From Sphingorhabdus sp. EL138 (GTDB lineage Bacteria; Pseudomonadota; Alphaproteobacteria; Sphingomonadales; Sphingomonadaceae): DNA of 40,568 bases. The DNA lies in NCBI RefSeq assembly GCF_945862485.1, contig NZ_CAMAYF010000020.1:1-40568 (forward strand), given 5' to 3'. Under the pieces are notes generated by a model, which saw only the letters and a program-made list of their open reading frames with translations, had not been told where the DNA came from and did not search any database. Position 1 is the first letter of the stretch. Every line of letters starts with the position of its first letter. Of this stretch, positions 9,549 through 18,742 are shown one piece after another. The position numbers and the translations under genes are program-made.

Positions 9549-10166
9549 CCCGCCATGCACGGCTTCGGTCATCCGTTCGGGGTGTGGCATCATGCCCAGC
9601 ACATTGCCGCCTGCGTTTAGCACACCCGCAATGTTGCGGGCCGAACCATTGACGTTTTCGGCGTAACGGAAGGCAACTCGGCCTTCGACCTCAAGTCTAT
9701 CAAGCGTATCGCTGTCAGCGAAATAATTGCCGTCGTGATGCGCAACGGGAATTTGGACAAGTTCATCGGTTGAATAGCCGCTGGTAAAAACGGATCGATT
9801 GTTTTCAACTGTCAAGCCAACCGTGCGGCACACGAAGCGAATCCCCGCATTGCGCATAAGCGCGCCGGGCAAAAGACCGGCCTCTGTTAAAATTTGAAAG
9901 CCATTGCACACACCCAGAACGGGGATTCCGCGTTCTGCAGCCTTAATGACCGCCTGCATGACCGGAGAGCGCGCAGCCATGGCACCAGAGCGCAGATAGT
10001 CGCCATAAGAAAAGCCGCCGGGAATAGCGATCAGATCAAGTCCATCAGGCAATTCGCTAGCGCGGTGCCAGACCAAAGTTGTTTCAGCGCCTGTAATATC
10101 GCGAATGGCCACGGCCATGTCACGGTCGCAATTGGAGCCCGGAAACTGGATAACCGCTGCGCGCAT
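9501..10166 (-). CDS. purQ: Phosphoribosylformylglycinamidine synthase, glutaminase subunit
   Basis: Class I glutamine amidotransferase subunit of 221 residues that supplies ammonia to PurL for the fourth step of purine synthesis. The catalytic triad is Cys87 (GVCNGFQ), His195 and Glu197 (MMPHPERM); [12 protein letters not shown] supplies the oxyanion region. This stand-alone PurQ goes with PurS and a small PurL, the alphaproteobacterial/Gram-positive arrangement. Its ATG shares a base with the purS stop (TGATG), so translation is coupled. The 3' end overlaps a convergent membrane gene by 48 bases. Confidence 0.97.
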   Translation of the reverse strand: MRAAVIQFPGSNCDRDMAVAIRDITGAETTLVWHRASELPDGLDLIAIPGGFSYGDYLRSGAMAARSPVMQAVIKAAERGIPVLGVCNGFQILTEAGLLPGALMRNAGIRFVCRTVGLTVENNRSVFTSGYSTDELVQIPVAHHDGNYFADSDTLDRLEVEGRVAFRYAENVNGSARNIAGVLNAGGNVLGMMPHPERMTEAVHGGSDGRRLFEGLVRQIA

Positions 10167-10396
10167 CAGGCTTGCTCGATCTCGAAATTCTCAATGACCA
10201 TATTGGCCAGTAACTTTGTGCACATTGTTTCCAGATCAGCCTTTGACACGCCTGGTTCATGCTCGATTTCGATGAGGCGTCCTGCCCTCACGTCATGAAC
10301 GCCCGAAAAACCTAAGCCCTCAATTGCGTGATGGATGGCTTTTCCTTGCGGGTCGAGCACACCGTTTTTTAATGTTACAAAAATACGCGTTTTCAT
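10166..10396 (-). CDS. purS: Phosphoribosylformylglycinamidine synthase subunit PurS
   Basis: This 76-residue protein is the small structural subunit that bridges PurQ and PurL in the three-part FGAM synthase. The pattern [21 protein letters not shown] followed by [10 protein letters not shown] is typical of PurS. It is directly upstream of and coupled to purQ; purL is not adjacent. The promoter must lie in the 237-base spacer shared with the divergent dimethylglycine dehydrogenase-like gene. Confidence 0.95.
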   Translation of the reverse strand: MKTRIFVTLKNGVLDPQGKAIHHAIEGLGFSGVHDVRAGRLIEIEHEPGVSKADLETMCTKLLANMVIENFEIEQA

Positions 10397-10512
10397 CGGT
10401 ACCCGTCCACTTGTCAGTTTCCGTTTCTATAGAAGCCGTCCCGTGCGATTCAAGCTTAAGCTGACCTCGTTCGCATTTTAACGTGGCTTAGAAAGCTTGG
10501 CGTTTGGAAATC

Positions 10513-10536
10513 ATGTTAAAAGCTAATATTTAACAT
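10513..10536. promoter_or_regulatory. Inverted repeat, possible operator of cluster 1
   Basis: Perfect 8-base arms ATGTTAAA and TTTAACAT are separated by an 8-base AT-rich spacer (24 bases total), inside the divergent spacer between purS and cluster 1. The arm length and spacing fit a dimeric regulator, but no specific family can be named. It lies about 100 bases ahead of the first cluster 1 start. Confidence 0.45.
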
Positions 10537-10557
10537 TAGAAAAAACTATACATACCT

Positions 10558-10572
10558 GATTGCGGCGCAATC
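10558..10572. promoter_or_regulatory. Inverted repeat upstream of cluster 1
   Basis: GATTGC and GCAATC flank a GGC centre, a perfect 6-base palindrome. It is the second of three inverted repeats in this spacer, about 62 bases before the ATG at 10634, where a promoter-proximal operator would be expected. Confidence 0.35.
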
Positions 10573-10588
10573 CAATTGCGGCACCGCC

Positions 10589-10602
10589 ATGTCATCTGAC
10601 AT
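10589..10602. promoter_or_regulatory. Inverted repeat near the start of cluster 1
   Basis: ATGTCA-TC-TGACAT is a perfect 14-base dyad that ends 31 bases before the chosen ATG of the first cluster 1 gene. Such a position fits a repressor site overlapping the promoter or the leader. Inference only. Confidence 0.4.
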
Positions 10603-10633
10603 AGCCAATTCCCAATAAAGTTGAGTGGATAAA

Positions 10634-13141
10634 ATGAAAAAAACGGCACGGGCGGTAGTGATTGGTGGCGGCGTTGTAGGCGTGAGCACTTTGTATCATC
10701 TCGCCAAAATGGGGTGGAGCGATGTTGTCTTGCTGGAACGCAAGGAACTGACTTCGGGGTCAACATGGCATGCCGCCGGGCTTCTGCCGCTATTCAATCT
10801 CAGCTATTCCGTCGGCAAGTTGCATCAATATTCGGTGGCTTTGTATCCAACTTTGGAGGCCGAAACAGGTCTGCATGCGGGATTATCGCAGGTCACCAAT
10901 ATCCGACTGGCGACGACCAAGGACAGGATGGATGAATATCATTATTATGCCGGCGTTGCCCGCACCATTGGTGTTGATGTCAACTTCCTAACGCCGGAAC
11001 AGGTTAAAGAAATTTGGCCGCTTGCCAATATGGACGGTGTCATTGGCGCGATCCAGCATCCCGATGATGGCTATATTCAGCCTGCTGACCTTACGCAGGC
11101 GCTGGCAAAAGGTGCGCGGCAGCGTGGGGCGACGATTTATCGCAACACAACGGTTACTGGCATTACGCAGCAACCCAATGGCGAGTGGTTGGTCTCGACG
11201 GATCAGGGCGACATCACTTGCGAGCATGTCATATCCTGCTCGGGTAACTTTGCGCGGCAAACAGGGGCGATGGTTGGGTTGGATATCCCTGTCATTCCGG
11301 TCGAGCACCAATATCTGGTGACCGACCAGCATCCCGCAATCATGGAACGCAAAAAGGCGGGCCTGCCGGAAATGGGCGTGCTGCGCGAATCTGACGCGAG
11401 CTATTATATGCGTGAGGAAGCTGGCGGCCTTTTGCTTGGGCCGTATGAGATTGGCGCGCCTGCTTGCTATGTCGATGGCCCTGCGGCGAACAGCGAATAT
11501 GAACTGTTCCCCGACGCGCTAGAACGGCTTGAGCCTTATATCGTCGCGGCAATGAATCGCGTGCCGGCCTTTGGCGAGGTCGGTATCAAGAAAGTTTATA
11601 ATGGCGCGATTGCCTATACGCCCGACGGATCGCCGATCATTGGCCCTGCATGGGGCCTCAAAAACTTTTGGCTGAACGAAGGCCACAGTTTTGGGATTAC
11701 GGCCGCAGGCGGCGCTGGTTGGCAGTTGGCGCATTGGATTGTGGACGGGGAGCCCACCATCGACATGATGGGTGTCGATCCGCGTCGCTTTGGCGATTAT
11801 GCAGGCAGGGGCTTTCTCGTTCAAAAGAATGAAGAGGCCTATGCGAAGGTCTTCACGGTCCATTATCCTGATGAGGAGCGCGAGGCAGGGCGGGCATTGC
11901 GGCGCACGCCATGCTACGATCGGATGAAGGCACTTGGTGCGGTGTTTGGTAGCGTGTTTGGTTGGGAACGCCCCAACTGGTTTGCACCCGCTGGATATAG
12001 CTTAAGCGAAGCCGATCTCGAAAAGCCTGATGTCTTGTTGAACGACAATCATCCCGTTGTGCCCGGTGAACCCGTCCGTGAAAAATGGTCGTTCCGCCGT
12101 TCTAATTATTTCGAGCATGTGGGCAATGAATGCCTGCACGTGACGAAGCATGTTGGCATTCAGGATATGAGCGCTTTTGCCAAATGTGAGATCTCAGGTC
12201 CGGGTGCGGAAAGCTGGCTGGACCAATTGCTGACAAATGCGGTTCCGAAAAAGGTCGGACGGGTAAACTTGTCCTATCTGCTCACACACAAAGGTGGCGT
12301 CCGCAGTGAGTTCACGGTTTATAAAGCTGCACCGCAGCGTTATTATCTGGTGTCGGCTGGCGCATATGAGCGGCACGACCATGACTATCTGAAAAAGGCT
12401 ATGCCAAAAGATGGCTCAGTCAATTTCGAACGGCTGACTACATCTATGGGTGTCCTAGTACTTGCTGGCCCAAGGTCACGTGACGTGCTAGCAAAGCTGA
12501 GCGATACGGATTTGTCAAACGAAGCCTTCCCATGGCTGACGGGTAAGAAAATGAGCATTGGCCTCGCGCAAGTCGACGCGTTGCGGGTTAACTTCATTGG
12601 CGAACTAGGTTGGGAAATCCACCACCCGATTGAAATGCAGAATTATATTTTCGACAAATTGATGGAGGCTGGTGCCGAATTCGAGATCAAGCCATTTGGC
12701 ATCCGCGCGATGACGTCGATGGCGCTAGAAAAAAGCTACAAGCTTATCCCGCGCGAATTGTCGGTTGAATATTCCGCTTATGAAAGCGGCTTGGACCGTT
12801 TCATCAGCCTCAAGAAACCCTCATTTTTCGGACGCGAGGCGCTGTTGGCTTGGAAAGAAGGCGGCAGTGCGAACCAGTTGGTCACGATGGAAGTGCATGG
12901 TGTCACCGATGCAGACGCGCGCGGGTCGGAACCAATTTATCATGGGGAAGACGTGGTTGGCCGCGTGACGTCCGGTGGCTATGGTTGGCGCGTTGGAAAG
13001 TCGCTTGCCCTTGCGATGATCCGTCCGGATTTGGCTGTCCCGGGCGCGGAATTGGACATTGTCATTCTAGGGGTTCGGCATAAAGCGACGATCATAACGG
13101 ACTCGCCCTTCGACCCCGATAATGCAGCGTTGAGAAGCTAA
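10634..13141 (+). CDS. Dimethylglycine dehydrogenase-like FAD/folate enzyme
   Basis: The 835-residue two-part flavoenzyme has an N-terminal DAO-type FAD domain (GGGVVG at 11-16) and a C-terminal GcvT-like folate domain from about residue 480 (VGIQDMSAFAKCEISGPGAE). GSTWHAAGL (42-50) carries His46, which aligns with the histidine that binds FAD covalently in dimethylglycine and sarcosine dehydrogenases. The expected reaction is dimethylglycine to sarcosine, with the methyl carbon passed to THF or released as formaldehyde. As first gene of a unit with a betaine Rieske oxygenase, sarcosine oxidase and a betaine-type transporter, dimethylglycine is the best substrate; sarcosine dehydrogenase is the alternative. 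A GTG lies three codons upstream; I prefer the ATG, preceded by GAGTGG. Confidence 0.85.
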   Translation: MKKTARAVVIGGGVVGVSTLYHLAKMGWSDVVLLERKELTSGSTWHAAGLLPLFNLSYSVGKLHQYSVALYPTLEAETGLHAGLSQVTNIRLATTKDRMDEYHYYAGVARTIGVDVNFLTPEQVKEIWPLANMDGVIGAIQHPDDGYIQPADLTQALAKGARQRGATIYRNTTVTGITQQPNGEWLVSTDQGDITCEHVISCSGNFARQTGAMVGLDIPVIPVEHQYLVTDQHPAIMERKKAGLPEMGVLRESDASYYMREEAGGLLLGPYEIGAPACYVDGPAANSEYELFPDALERLEPYIVAAMNRVPAFGEVGIKKVYNGAIAYTPDGSPIIGPAWGLKNFWLNEGHSFGITAAGGAGWQLAHWIVDGEPTIDMMGVDPRRFGDYAGRGFLVQKNEEAYAKVFTVHYPDEEREAGRALRRTPCYDRMKALGAVFGSVFGWERPNWFAPAGYSLSEADLEKPDVLLNDNHPVVPGEPVREKWSFRRSNYFEHVGNECLHVTKHVGIQDMSAFAKCEISGPGAESWLDQLLTNAVPKKVGRVNLSYLLTHKGGVRSEFTVYKAAPQRYYLVSAGAYERHDHDYLKKAMPKDGSVNFERLTTSMGVLVLAGPRSRDVLAKLSDTDLSNEAFPWLTGKKMSIGLAQVDALRVNFIGELGWEIHHPIEMQNYIFDKLMEAGAEFEIKPFGIRAMTSMALEKSYKLIPRELSVEYSAYESGLDRFISLKKPSFFGREALLAWKEGGSANQLVTMEVHGVTDADARGSEPIYHGEDVVGRVTSGGYGWRVGKSLALAMIRPDLAVPGAELDIVILGVRHKATIITDSPFDPDNAALRS

Positions 13142-13145
13142 ACCC

Positions 13146-14360
13146 ATGTCGCATTTTGCTCCCGTCGCCAACTGGCTTGCTAATGACCGTCAAGGTTACA
13201 CGCTTCCGCGTAGCCTATATGTTAGCGATGAAGCGTTCGCATTCGATACGCAGGTCATGCTGAAATCGGTTTGGTTATATGCCTGCACCGTCGCCCATAT
13301 AAAGAATCCGGGCGATTTTTTCGTTTTCGAATTGGCGGGTAACTCCATCATCATCGTGCGAGGGCGCGAAAATGAGGTGCGGGCGTTTTGGAACAGTTGT
13401 CGGCACCGCGGTGCAAAAATCTGCCTTGAGCAAAGGGGGCGTGCGCCACGTTTGATGTGTCCCTATCATCAATGGACGTACGGTCTTGATGGGCAATTGT
13501 TGGCCGCACGCAGCATGGCGGAGAATTTTGACAAGTCGGACCATGGCCTGTCGCCGGTGGCGCTGGAAAATGTCGGCGGGCTGATTTTCATCTGCTTGGA
13601 CGAAAATCCGCCGCCGATTGATCGTGTGAAAGCTGACATTGCAGAACAGATCGGAGTGTATGACCTCGAAAAGCTAAAGGTCGCGGTGCAAGATGACTAT
13701 ATCGAAGACGCCAATTGGAAGTTGGTGATGGAGAATAATCGCGAATGCTATCATTGCGATGTCGGTCATCCCGAACTGATAAGCGTGCTCGGCACCACTG
13801 GCTTTGGCAAGGATGCGCCGGCCGATGATTATCTGGAAGAAAAGCGTGCAGAATGGCAGGCATTGGGCCTTGACCATGATTTAATCGAGTTTCCCGATGG
13901 CTGGTGGCATCGCGTTGCGCGTTTGGCATTGGCAAACGGTGCTGTGACGCAATCGATTGATGGCAAGCTTGCGTGTCAGAAACTCATTGGCCCATTTACA
14001 ACGCCTGAAACTTCCAGCCTATCGGTTTGGACGCAGCCCAATAGCTGGCATCATTTCTGCTGTGACCATGTTGTGACATTTTCGCTGACGCCCATTGGGC
14101 CCGACAAGACAATGCTGCGGACTAGCTGGCTCGTGCATGAAGACGCGGTTGAGGGTGTCGATTATGATCCCGATCATCTGGCGGCTTTATGGCGTAAAAC
14201 CAATGAACAAGACGGTCACTTTTCTGCTATTAACCATCGCGGGATTGCCAATGACGGCTATGTCCAAGGACCTTATGCACTGGAGGAAAAGCTGGTTGAT
14301 GACTTTAAGGCTTTCTACGTGAGCCGTGCGAAAGCTGCGCTTGCGCAGGTGCAATCATGA
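13146..14360 (+). CDS. Rieske oxygenase, glycine betaine monooxygenase (GbcA)-like
   Basis: Terminal oxygenase of 404 residues. The Rieske [2Fe-2S] ligands are Cys85, His87, Cys105 and His108 (CRHRG, CPYHQW). The catalytic iron site is in NNRECYHCDVGHPE: His203 and His208, with Glu200 where most Rieske oxygenases have a bridging Asp. This Glu is known from the carnitine oxygenase CntA and the GbcA group, enzymes that attack quaternary ammonium substrates. VHEDAVEGVDYD near the C-terminus is also shared with GbcA. Predicted role: O2-dependent demethylation of glycine betaine to dimethylglycine plus formaldehyde. It sits between the dimethylglycine dehydrogenase-like gene and soxB (ATGA overlap). 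No reductase partner is adjacent. Confidence 0.85.
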   Translation: MSHFAPVANWLANDRQGYTLPRSLYVSDEAFAFDTQVMLKSVWLYACTVAHIKNPGDFFVFELAGNSIIIVRGRENEVRAFWNSCRHRGAKICLEQRGRAPRLMCPYHQWTYGLDGQLLAARSMAENFDKSDHGLSPVALENVGGLIFICLDENPPPIDRVKADIAEQIGVYDLEKLKVAVQDDYIEDANWKLVMENNRECYHCDVGHPELISVLGTTGFGKDAPADDYLEEKRAEWQALGLDHDLIEFPDGWWHRVARLALANGAVTQSIDGKLACQKLIGPFTTPETSSLSVWTQPNSWHHFCCDHVVTFSLTPIGPDKTMLRTSWLVHEDAVEGVDYDPDHLAALWRKTNEQDGHFSAINHRGIANDGYVQGPYALEEKLVDDFKAFYVSRAKAALAQVQS

Positions 14361-15610
14361 CACGATTTAGTGCGTTAAGCCTGTTTACCAAAGCGTTTGG
14401 TGGGCATCAAAATTGGCCTGAACAATGGCCCGATGCTGCGCCAAAGCCAGCTTATGACGCGATTATCGTCGGCGGTGGCGGCCATGGTCTCGGCGCAGCT
14501 TATTATCTCGCCAAAAAATACGGCATTAATAATGTCGCCGTGCTCGAAAAGGGCTGGATCGGTGGCGGTAACACCGGACGCAATACGACGATCATCCGTT
14601 CCAACTATCTGTATGACGAAAGCGCGCATCTTTACGATCATGCTGTGAAATTGTGGGATGGCCTTAGTCAGGAACTCAATTACAACATCATGTATTCCAA
14701 GCGCGGCGTCATGATGCTCGCGCACAATGTGCATGACGTACAAAGCTTGCAACGGCATATTAATGCCAATCGCCTAAACGGTGTTGATAATGAATGGCTT
14801 ACGCCCGAACAGGCGAAAGCCTATTGTCCGCCATTGAACATATCGCCAGATGCGCGTCATCCAGTTTTGGGGGCCGCACTGCAACGGCGCGGTGGCACTG
14901 CGCGGCATGACTCGGTCGCCTGGGGCTATGCACGTGCAGCGGCTGCTATGGGTGTGGATATCATTCAGAACTGTGCCGTCACGGGTATCCGTCGAGGCGC
15001 AAATGGCGCGGTCGAGGGTGTGGAGACAACTCGGGGCTATATCGCCTCAAAGCGCGTTGGCGTATCGGCGGCGGGTAACACGTCGGTTGTCATGCAAATG
15101 GCGGGGCTAGACTTTCCTCTCGAAAGCTACCCACTGCAGGCGCTGGTGTCGGAACCCATTAAGCCCACTTTTCCGTGCGTGGTGATGTCGAACACTGTCC
15201 ATGCGTATATGAGCCAGTCGGACAAGGGCGAGTTGGTGATCGGCGCGGGAACGGACCAGTATGTCAGCTATTCACAACGCGGTGCGCTGCATATTGTGGA
15301 ACATACGCTGGCTGCAATTTGCGAAATTTTCCCGATTTACCGGCGGATGCGGATGTTGCGAACTTGGGGTGGCATTGTCGACGTGACGCCGGATCGTTCC
15401 CCCATATTGGGCAAGACACCGGTCAAAGGCCTTTACGTCAATTGCGGATGGGGCACAGGCGGGTTTAAGGCCACGCCGGGTGCAGGGGACTTGCTGGCCT
15501 ACACAATGGCAAAAGATGAGCCGCACAGTATCAACGCGCCGTTCAATCTCGACCGGTTCCGCAATGGCCGGTTTATTGACGAAGCAGCAGCAGCAGCGGT
15601 GGCGCATTGA
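14357..15610 (+). CDS. soxB: Sarcosine oxidase, beta subunit (set 1)
   Basis: Catalytic flavoprotein subunit of heterotetrameric sarcosine oxidase, 417 residues. IVGGGGHGLG (37-46) is the FAD dinucleotide loop. His184 in RRGGTARHDSVAWGYAR matches the histidine that carries covalent FMN at the beta/alpha interface. GTGGFKATPGAG near residue 365 is the C-terminal active-site/FAD segment. It oxidises sarcosine to an imine that is hydrolysed or passed to THF, giving glycine, with H2O2 formed at FMN. It overlaps the Rieske gene by ATGA and is one base from soxD; gene order B-D-A-G is the standard one. Confidence 0.95.
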   Translation: MTRFSALSLFTKAFGGHQNWPEQWPDAAPKPAYDAIIVGGGGHGLGAAYYLAKKYGINNVAVLEKGWIGGGNTGRNTTIIRSNYLYDESAHLYDHAVKLWDGLSQELNYNIMYSKRGVMMLAHNVHDVQSLQRHINANRLNGVDNEWLTPEQAKAYCPPLNISPDARHPVLGAALQRRGGTARHDSVAWGYARAAAAMGVDIIQNCAVTGIRRGANGAVEGVETTRGYIASKRVGVSAAGNTSVVMQMAGLDFPLESYPLQALVSEPIKPTFPCVVMSNTVHAYMSQSDKGELVIGAGTDQYVSYSQRGALHIVEHTLAAICEIFPIYRRMRMLRTWGGIVDVTPDRSPILGKTPVKGLYVNCGWGTGGFKATPGAGDLLAYTMAKDEPHSINAPFNLDRFRNGRFIDEAAAAAVAH

Positions 15611-15611
15611 T

Positions 15612-15884
15612 ATGATCCTGATCCATTGCCCATATTGTGACGAGAAGCGTCCCGAGATTGAATTTGCCAATGCAGGACAGGCGCATATCGCGCGCCCGCT
15701 CGACCCAGCCGGTCAAAGCGATGCGGATTGGGAGGCATATCTGTTTATCCGCGCCAACCCGCGTGGACGACACCATGAACGCTGGCGGCATGTCCATGGT
15801 TGCGGGCGTTTCTTTAACGCGGTGCGTGATACCGTGACCGATAAGTTTGAAACAACATATAAAGCTGGGGAGCCGCGCCGATGA
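15612..15884 (+). CDS. soxD: Sarcosine oxidase, delta subunit (set 1)
   Basis: Zinc-binding small subunit, 90 residues. Cys6 and Cys9 (HCPYC) and the HVHGC pair near residues 59-63 are the four zinc ligands. NPRGRHHERWRH and FNAVRDTVTDKF are family-typical. The residues after CPYC read DEKRPE instead of the usual GPR, a small departure. The ATG is two bases after the soxB stop; the stop overlaps soxA by ATGA. The frame stays open upstream inside soxB, but the spacing and motif position fix this start. Confidence 0.93.
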   Translation: MILIHCPYCDEKRPEIEFANAGQAHIARPLDPAGQSDADWEAYLFIRANPRGRHHERWRHVHGCGRFFNAVRDTVTDKFETTYKAGEPRR

Positions 15885-18742
15885 GTGGCTTTCGCCTTGA
15901 AACCGGTGGACGCATTGACCGTAGCCAGCCTGTTACATTCAGCTTTGATGGTAAGGCCTATCAGGGTTTTGCAGGTGACACTTTGGCATCGGCTTTGCTC
16001 GCTAATGGTGTCATGCTGTTCGGCAGATCCTTCAAATATCACCGCCCGCGCGGGCTAGTTGCCGCCGGCAGTGAGGAGCCAAATGCCCTTATATCGGTTC
16101 ATCGCGGACCAGGCCGTTTTACTCCCAATTTGCGGGCAACGGGTGTTGAAATCCATAATGGGCTAAAGGCGTTCAGTCAAAATCGCTGGCCATCATTGGC
16201 TATGGATTTTGGGGCTATCAATGACCGGTTGGGCATGTTTTTTCCGGCGGGTTTTTACAACAAGACTTTCATGTGGCCCCGTTCCTTTTGGGACAGAGTG
16301 TATGAACCAGCCATTCGCAAAATGGCGGGACTTGGGGATGCGCCAACGGCCGAAGATCCCGATGTCTATGCATCAACCTACGCCCATTGTGATCTGTTGA
16401 TTATTGGCGCGGGCCCTGCTGGTATCGACGCCGCGCTTGGCGCGATGGATTCGAACAAGCGGATCGTTTTGATTGATGAGCAGGACGAATTGGGCGGCGG
16501 CGCATTGGCCGATCCTGCATTATGGCCATGGCTGGAACGCAGCGTTAAAGCGTTAACCGAAGCCACCAATGTTACGATCCTGACACGCACGACGGCGTTC
16601 GGTTTTTATCACGACAATTTCATTGGCGCGGTGCAACGGCTGACTGACCATCTGCCTAATGTAACAGATACCCCGCGTGAGAAATTGTGGCGCATTAGGG
16701 CTGGTGAAGTGGTGCTTGCGCAAGGCGCCATCGAGCGACCACTTGTTTTCGATGGTAACGACACACCTGGCGTGATGCTCTCGTCGGCAGCAAGGGTCTT
16801 TGCCAATCGGTACGGCGTGGCCGTGGGCAAAGCGCTAACGTTAATGGCGTCACATGATAGCGGTTGGCATGATGTGTTTGCTCTGGCCAAAGCTGGTGTT
16901 GGTATATCGGCGATCATCGATGTTCGTAAAAGCGTTGATAGCGCTCTCCTGCATGCGGCGGAACGTTTGGGTATCAAAGTTTACTTGAACCACGGCGTGG
17001 TTGGCGTGAACGGCAGGCATAATGTCAGCTCTGTCGAGATTTGCGATTATAGTGACCAACGCGTACACCGTATCAACTGCGATGCGCTGTTAATGGCGGG
17101 TGGTTGGACGCCAAGCGTGCATTTATGGTCGCACAGCAAGGGCAGCCTAAAATGGCGCGATGACCTTGGCGCCTATGTCCCAGATGTCCCAAATGAAAAT
17201 GTCCGTTGTATTGGCGGATGCTTTGGCGACTGGGATTTTGGTACGGGCGCGGTTATCGATGTGTTGCCCACGCCTAAGGACCAAAGCCGCATAAAGGCAT
17301 TTGTTGATTACCAGAATGATGTGACGGCAAAGGACATCAAGCTTGCGGTGCGTGAGGGCTTTCGTTCCATCGAACATATCAAGCGTTACACCACGAACGG
17401 TATGGCGACTGACCAAGGCAAGACATCAAACCTTAACGGTCTGCAAATCGCTTCGTCTGCCCTGAATAAACCCGTTCCTGATATCGGCCTCACCAGCTTT
17501 CGTCCGCCTTACACGCCCCAGACATTTGGGGCCTTGGCCGGACATGCCAAAGGGGCGTTGTTCCAACCCACACGGACGACCAACATCGATAGCTGGGCGC
17601 AGGCACATGGCGCCGTATTTGAGCTGGTCGCGCAATGGCGACGTGCACGTTACTTTCCCAAGGCGGGTGAGGATATGCATGCGGCGGTTAACCGCGAATG
17701 CGTTGCTGTGCGGTCTTCGGTTGGTATTTTTGATGCATCGACACTGGGTAAGATCGAAGTCGTTGGCCCCGATGCCGCTGAATTTCTGAACCGCATGTAT
17801 ACCAACCCGTGGAAGGCACTGGAGCCGGGGCGGTGCCGTTATGGTTTGCTGCTAAAGGAAGACGGCTTCATCACCGATGATGGTGTGTCGGCAAGGTTGG
17901 CACCAGATCGGTTCCACCTGACCACGACAACCGGCGGCGCGGCACGCGTGTTGAATATGATGGAGGATTATCTCCAGACCGAATGGCCCGACCTTGACGT
18001 TTGGTTGACCAGCACGACCGAGCAATATGCGGTTATCGCACTGCAGGGCCCGAATGCGCGCAAGGTGCTTGAACCGCTTGTGGAGGGCATTGACCTGTCC
18101 GCCGAAGCCTTTCCGCATATGGCGATCCGTGAGGGCACGATCTGCGGGATAGAAACGCGTCTATTCCGCGTAAGCTTCACGGGCGAACTGGGCTTTGAGA
18201 TAAACGTGCCAACGGCTTATGGCCGCTTTATTTGGGAGCGGTTGATGGCGCAAGGCGCCCAATATGACATCACCGCTTACGGCACTGAGGCGATGCACGT
18301 TTTGCGCGCCGAAAAAGGCTTCATCATTGTGGGACAAGACACTGATGGCACGGTGACGCCCTTTGACGCTGGCCTCGATTGGGCCGTGGGTAAGAAAAAG
18401 CCTGACTTTGTTGGCAAAAGGTCCATGGCGCGCCCTGATATCGTTGCACCGGGGCGCAAACAATTGGTTGGGCTACTGACCGATGACCCCAATGTCGTTT
18501 TGGAGGAAGGCGCACAGATTGTTGCTTACCCCAATCAACCTATCCCTATGACCATGATTGGCCATGTGACATCTTCTTATTGGAGCGAAACACTTGGTCG
18601 TTCTATTGCGATGGCGCTGGTCGCTGGTGGACATGATATGATGGGCGATACGTTATATATTCCAATGCCAGGCAAGACGCATACTGCCAAAGTCAGCGGC
18701 ACCGTTTTCTACGACCTGGAAGGAGCACGGCTGCATGTCTGA
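15881..18742 (+). CDS. soxA: Sarcosine oxidase, alpha subunit (set 1)
   Basis: Largest subunit, 953 residues. A ferredoxin-like fold without cysteines spans about 18-110 (FSFDGKAYQGFAGDTLASAL, FGRSFKYHRPRG). An NAD-binding domain follows with GAGPAG at 176-181, and a GcvT-like folate domain runs from about 580 to the end (VGIFDASTLGKIEVVGPDA, FTGELGFE, LRAEKGFIIVGQDTDG). These stretches are close to textbook SoxA, so sarcosine is the expected substrate. It receives the methylene group on THF to give 5,10-methylene-THF. It overlaps soxD by 4 bases and soxG by 8. Confidence 0.95.
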   Translation: MSGFRLETGGRIDRSQPVTFSFDGKAYQGFAGDTLASALLANGVMLFGRSFKYHRPRGLVAAGSEEPNALISVHRGPGRFTPNLRATGVEIHNGLKAFSQNRWPSLAMDFGAINDRLGMFFPAGFYNKTFMWPRSFWDRVYEPAIRKMAGLGDAPTAEDPDVYASTYAHCDLLIIGAGPAGIDAALGAMDSNKRIVLIDEQDELGGGALADPALWPWLERSVKALTEATNVTILTRTTAFGFYHDNFIGAVQRLTDHLPNVTDTPREKLWRIRAGEVVLAQGAIERPLVFDGNDTPGVMLSSAARVFANRYGVAVGKALTLMASHDSGWHDVFALAKAGVGISAIIDVRKSVDSALLHAAERLGIKVYLNHGVVGVNGRHNVSSVEICDYSDQRVHRINCDALLMAGGWTPSVHLWSHSKGSLKWRDDLGAYVPDVPNENVRCIGGCFGDWDFGTGAVIDVLPTPKDQSRIKAFVDYQNDVTAKDIKLAVREGFRSIEHIKRYTTNGMATDQGKTSNLNGLQIASSALNKPVPDIGLTSFRPPYTPQTFGALAGHAKGALFQPTRTTNIDSWAQAHGAVFELVAQWRRARYFPKAGEDMHAAVNRECVAVRSSVGIFDASTLGKIEVVGPDAAEFLNRMYTNPWKALEPGRCRYGLLLKEDGFITDDGVSARLAPDRFHLTTTTGGAARVLNMMEDYLQTEWPDLDVWLTSTTEQYAVIALQGPNARKVLEPLVEGIDLSAEAFPHMAIREGTICGIETRLFRVSFTGELGFEINVPTAYGRFIWERLMAQGAQYDITAYGTEAMHVLRAEKGFIIVGQDTDGTVTPFDAGLDWAVGKKKPDFVGKRSMARPDIVAPGRKQLVGLLTDDPNVVLEEGAQIVAYPNQPIPMTMIGHVTSSYWSETLGRSIAMALVAGGHDMMGDTLYIPMPGKTHTAKVSGTVFYDLEGARLHV

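Noticed and set aside
15480-15611. Longer N-terminus for soxD set 1
   Set aside because: The extension lies within soxB in another frame and would push the zinc cysteines far from their normal position near the N-terminus.
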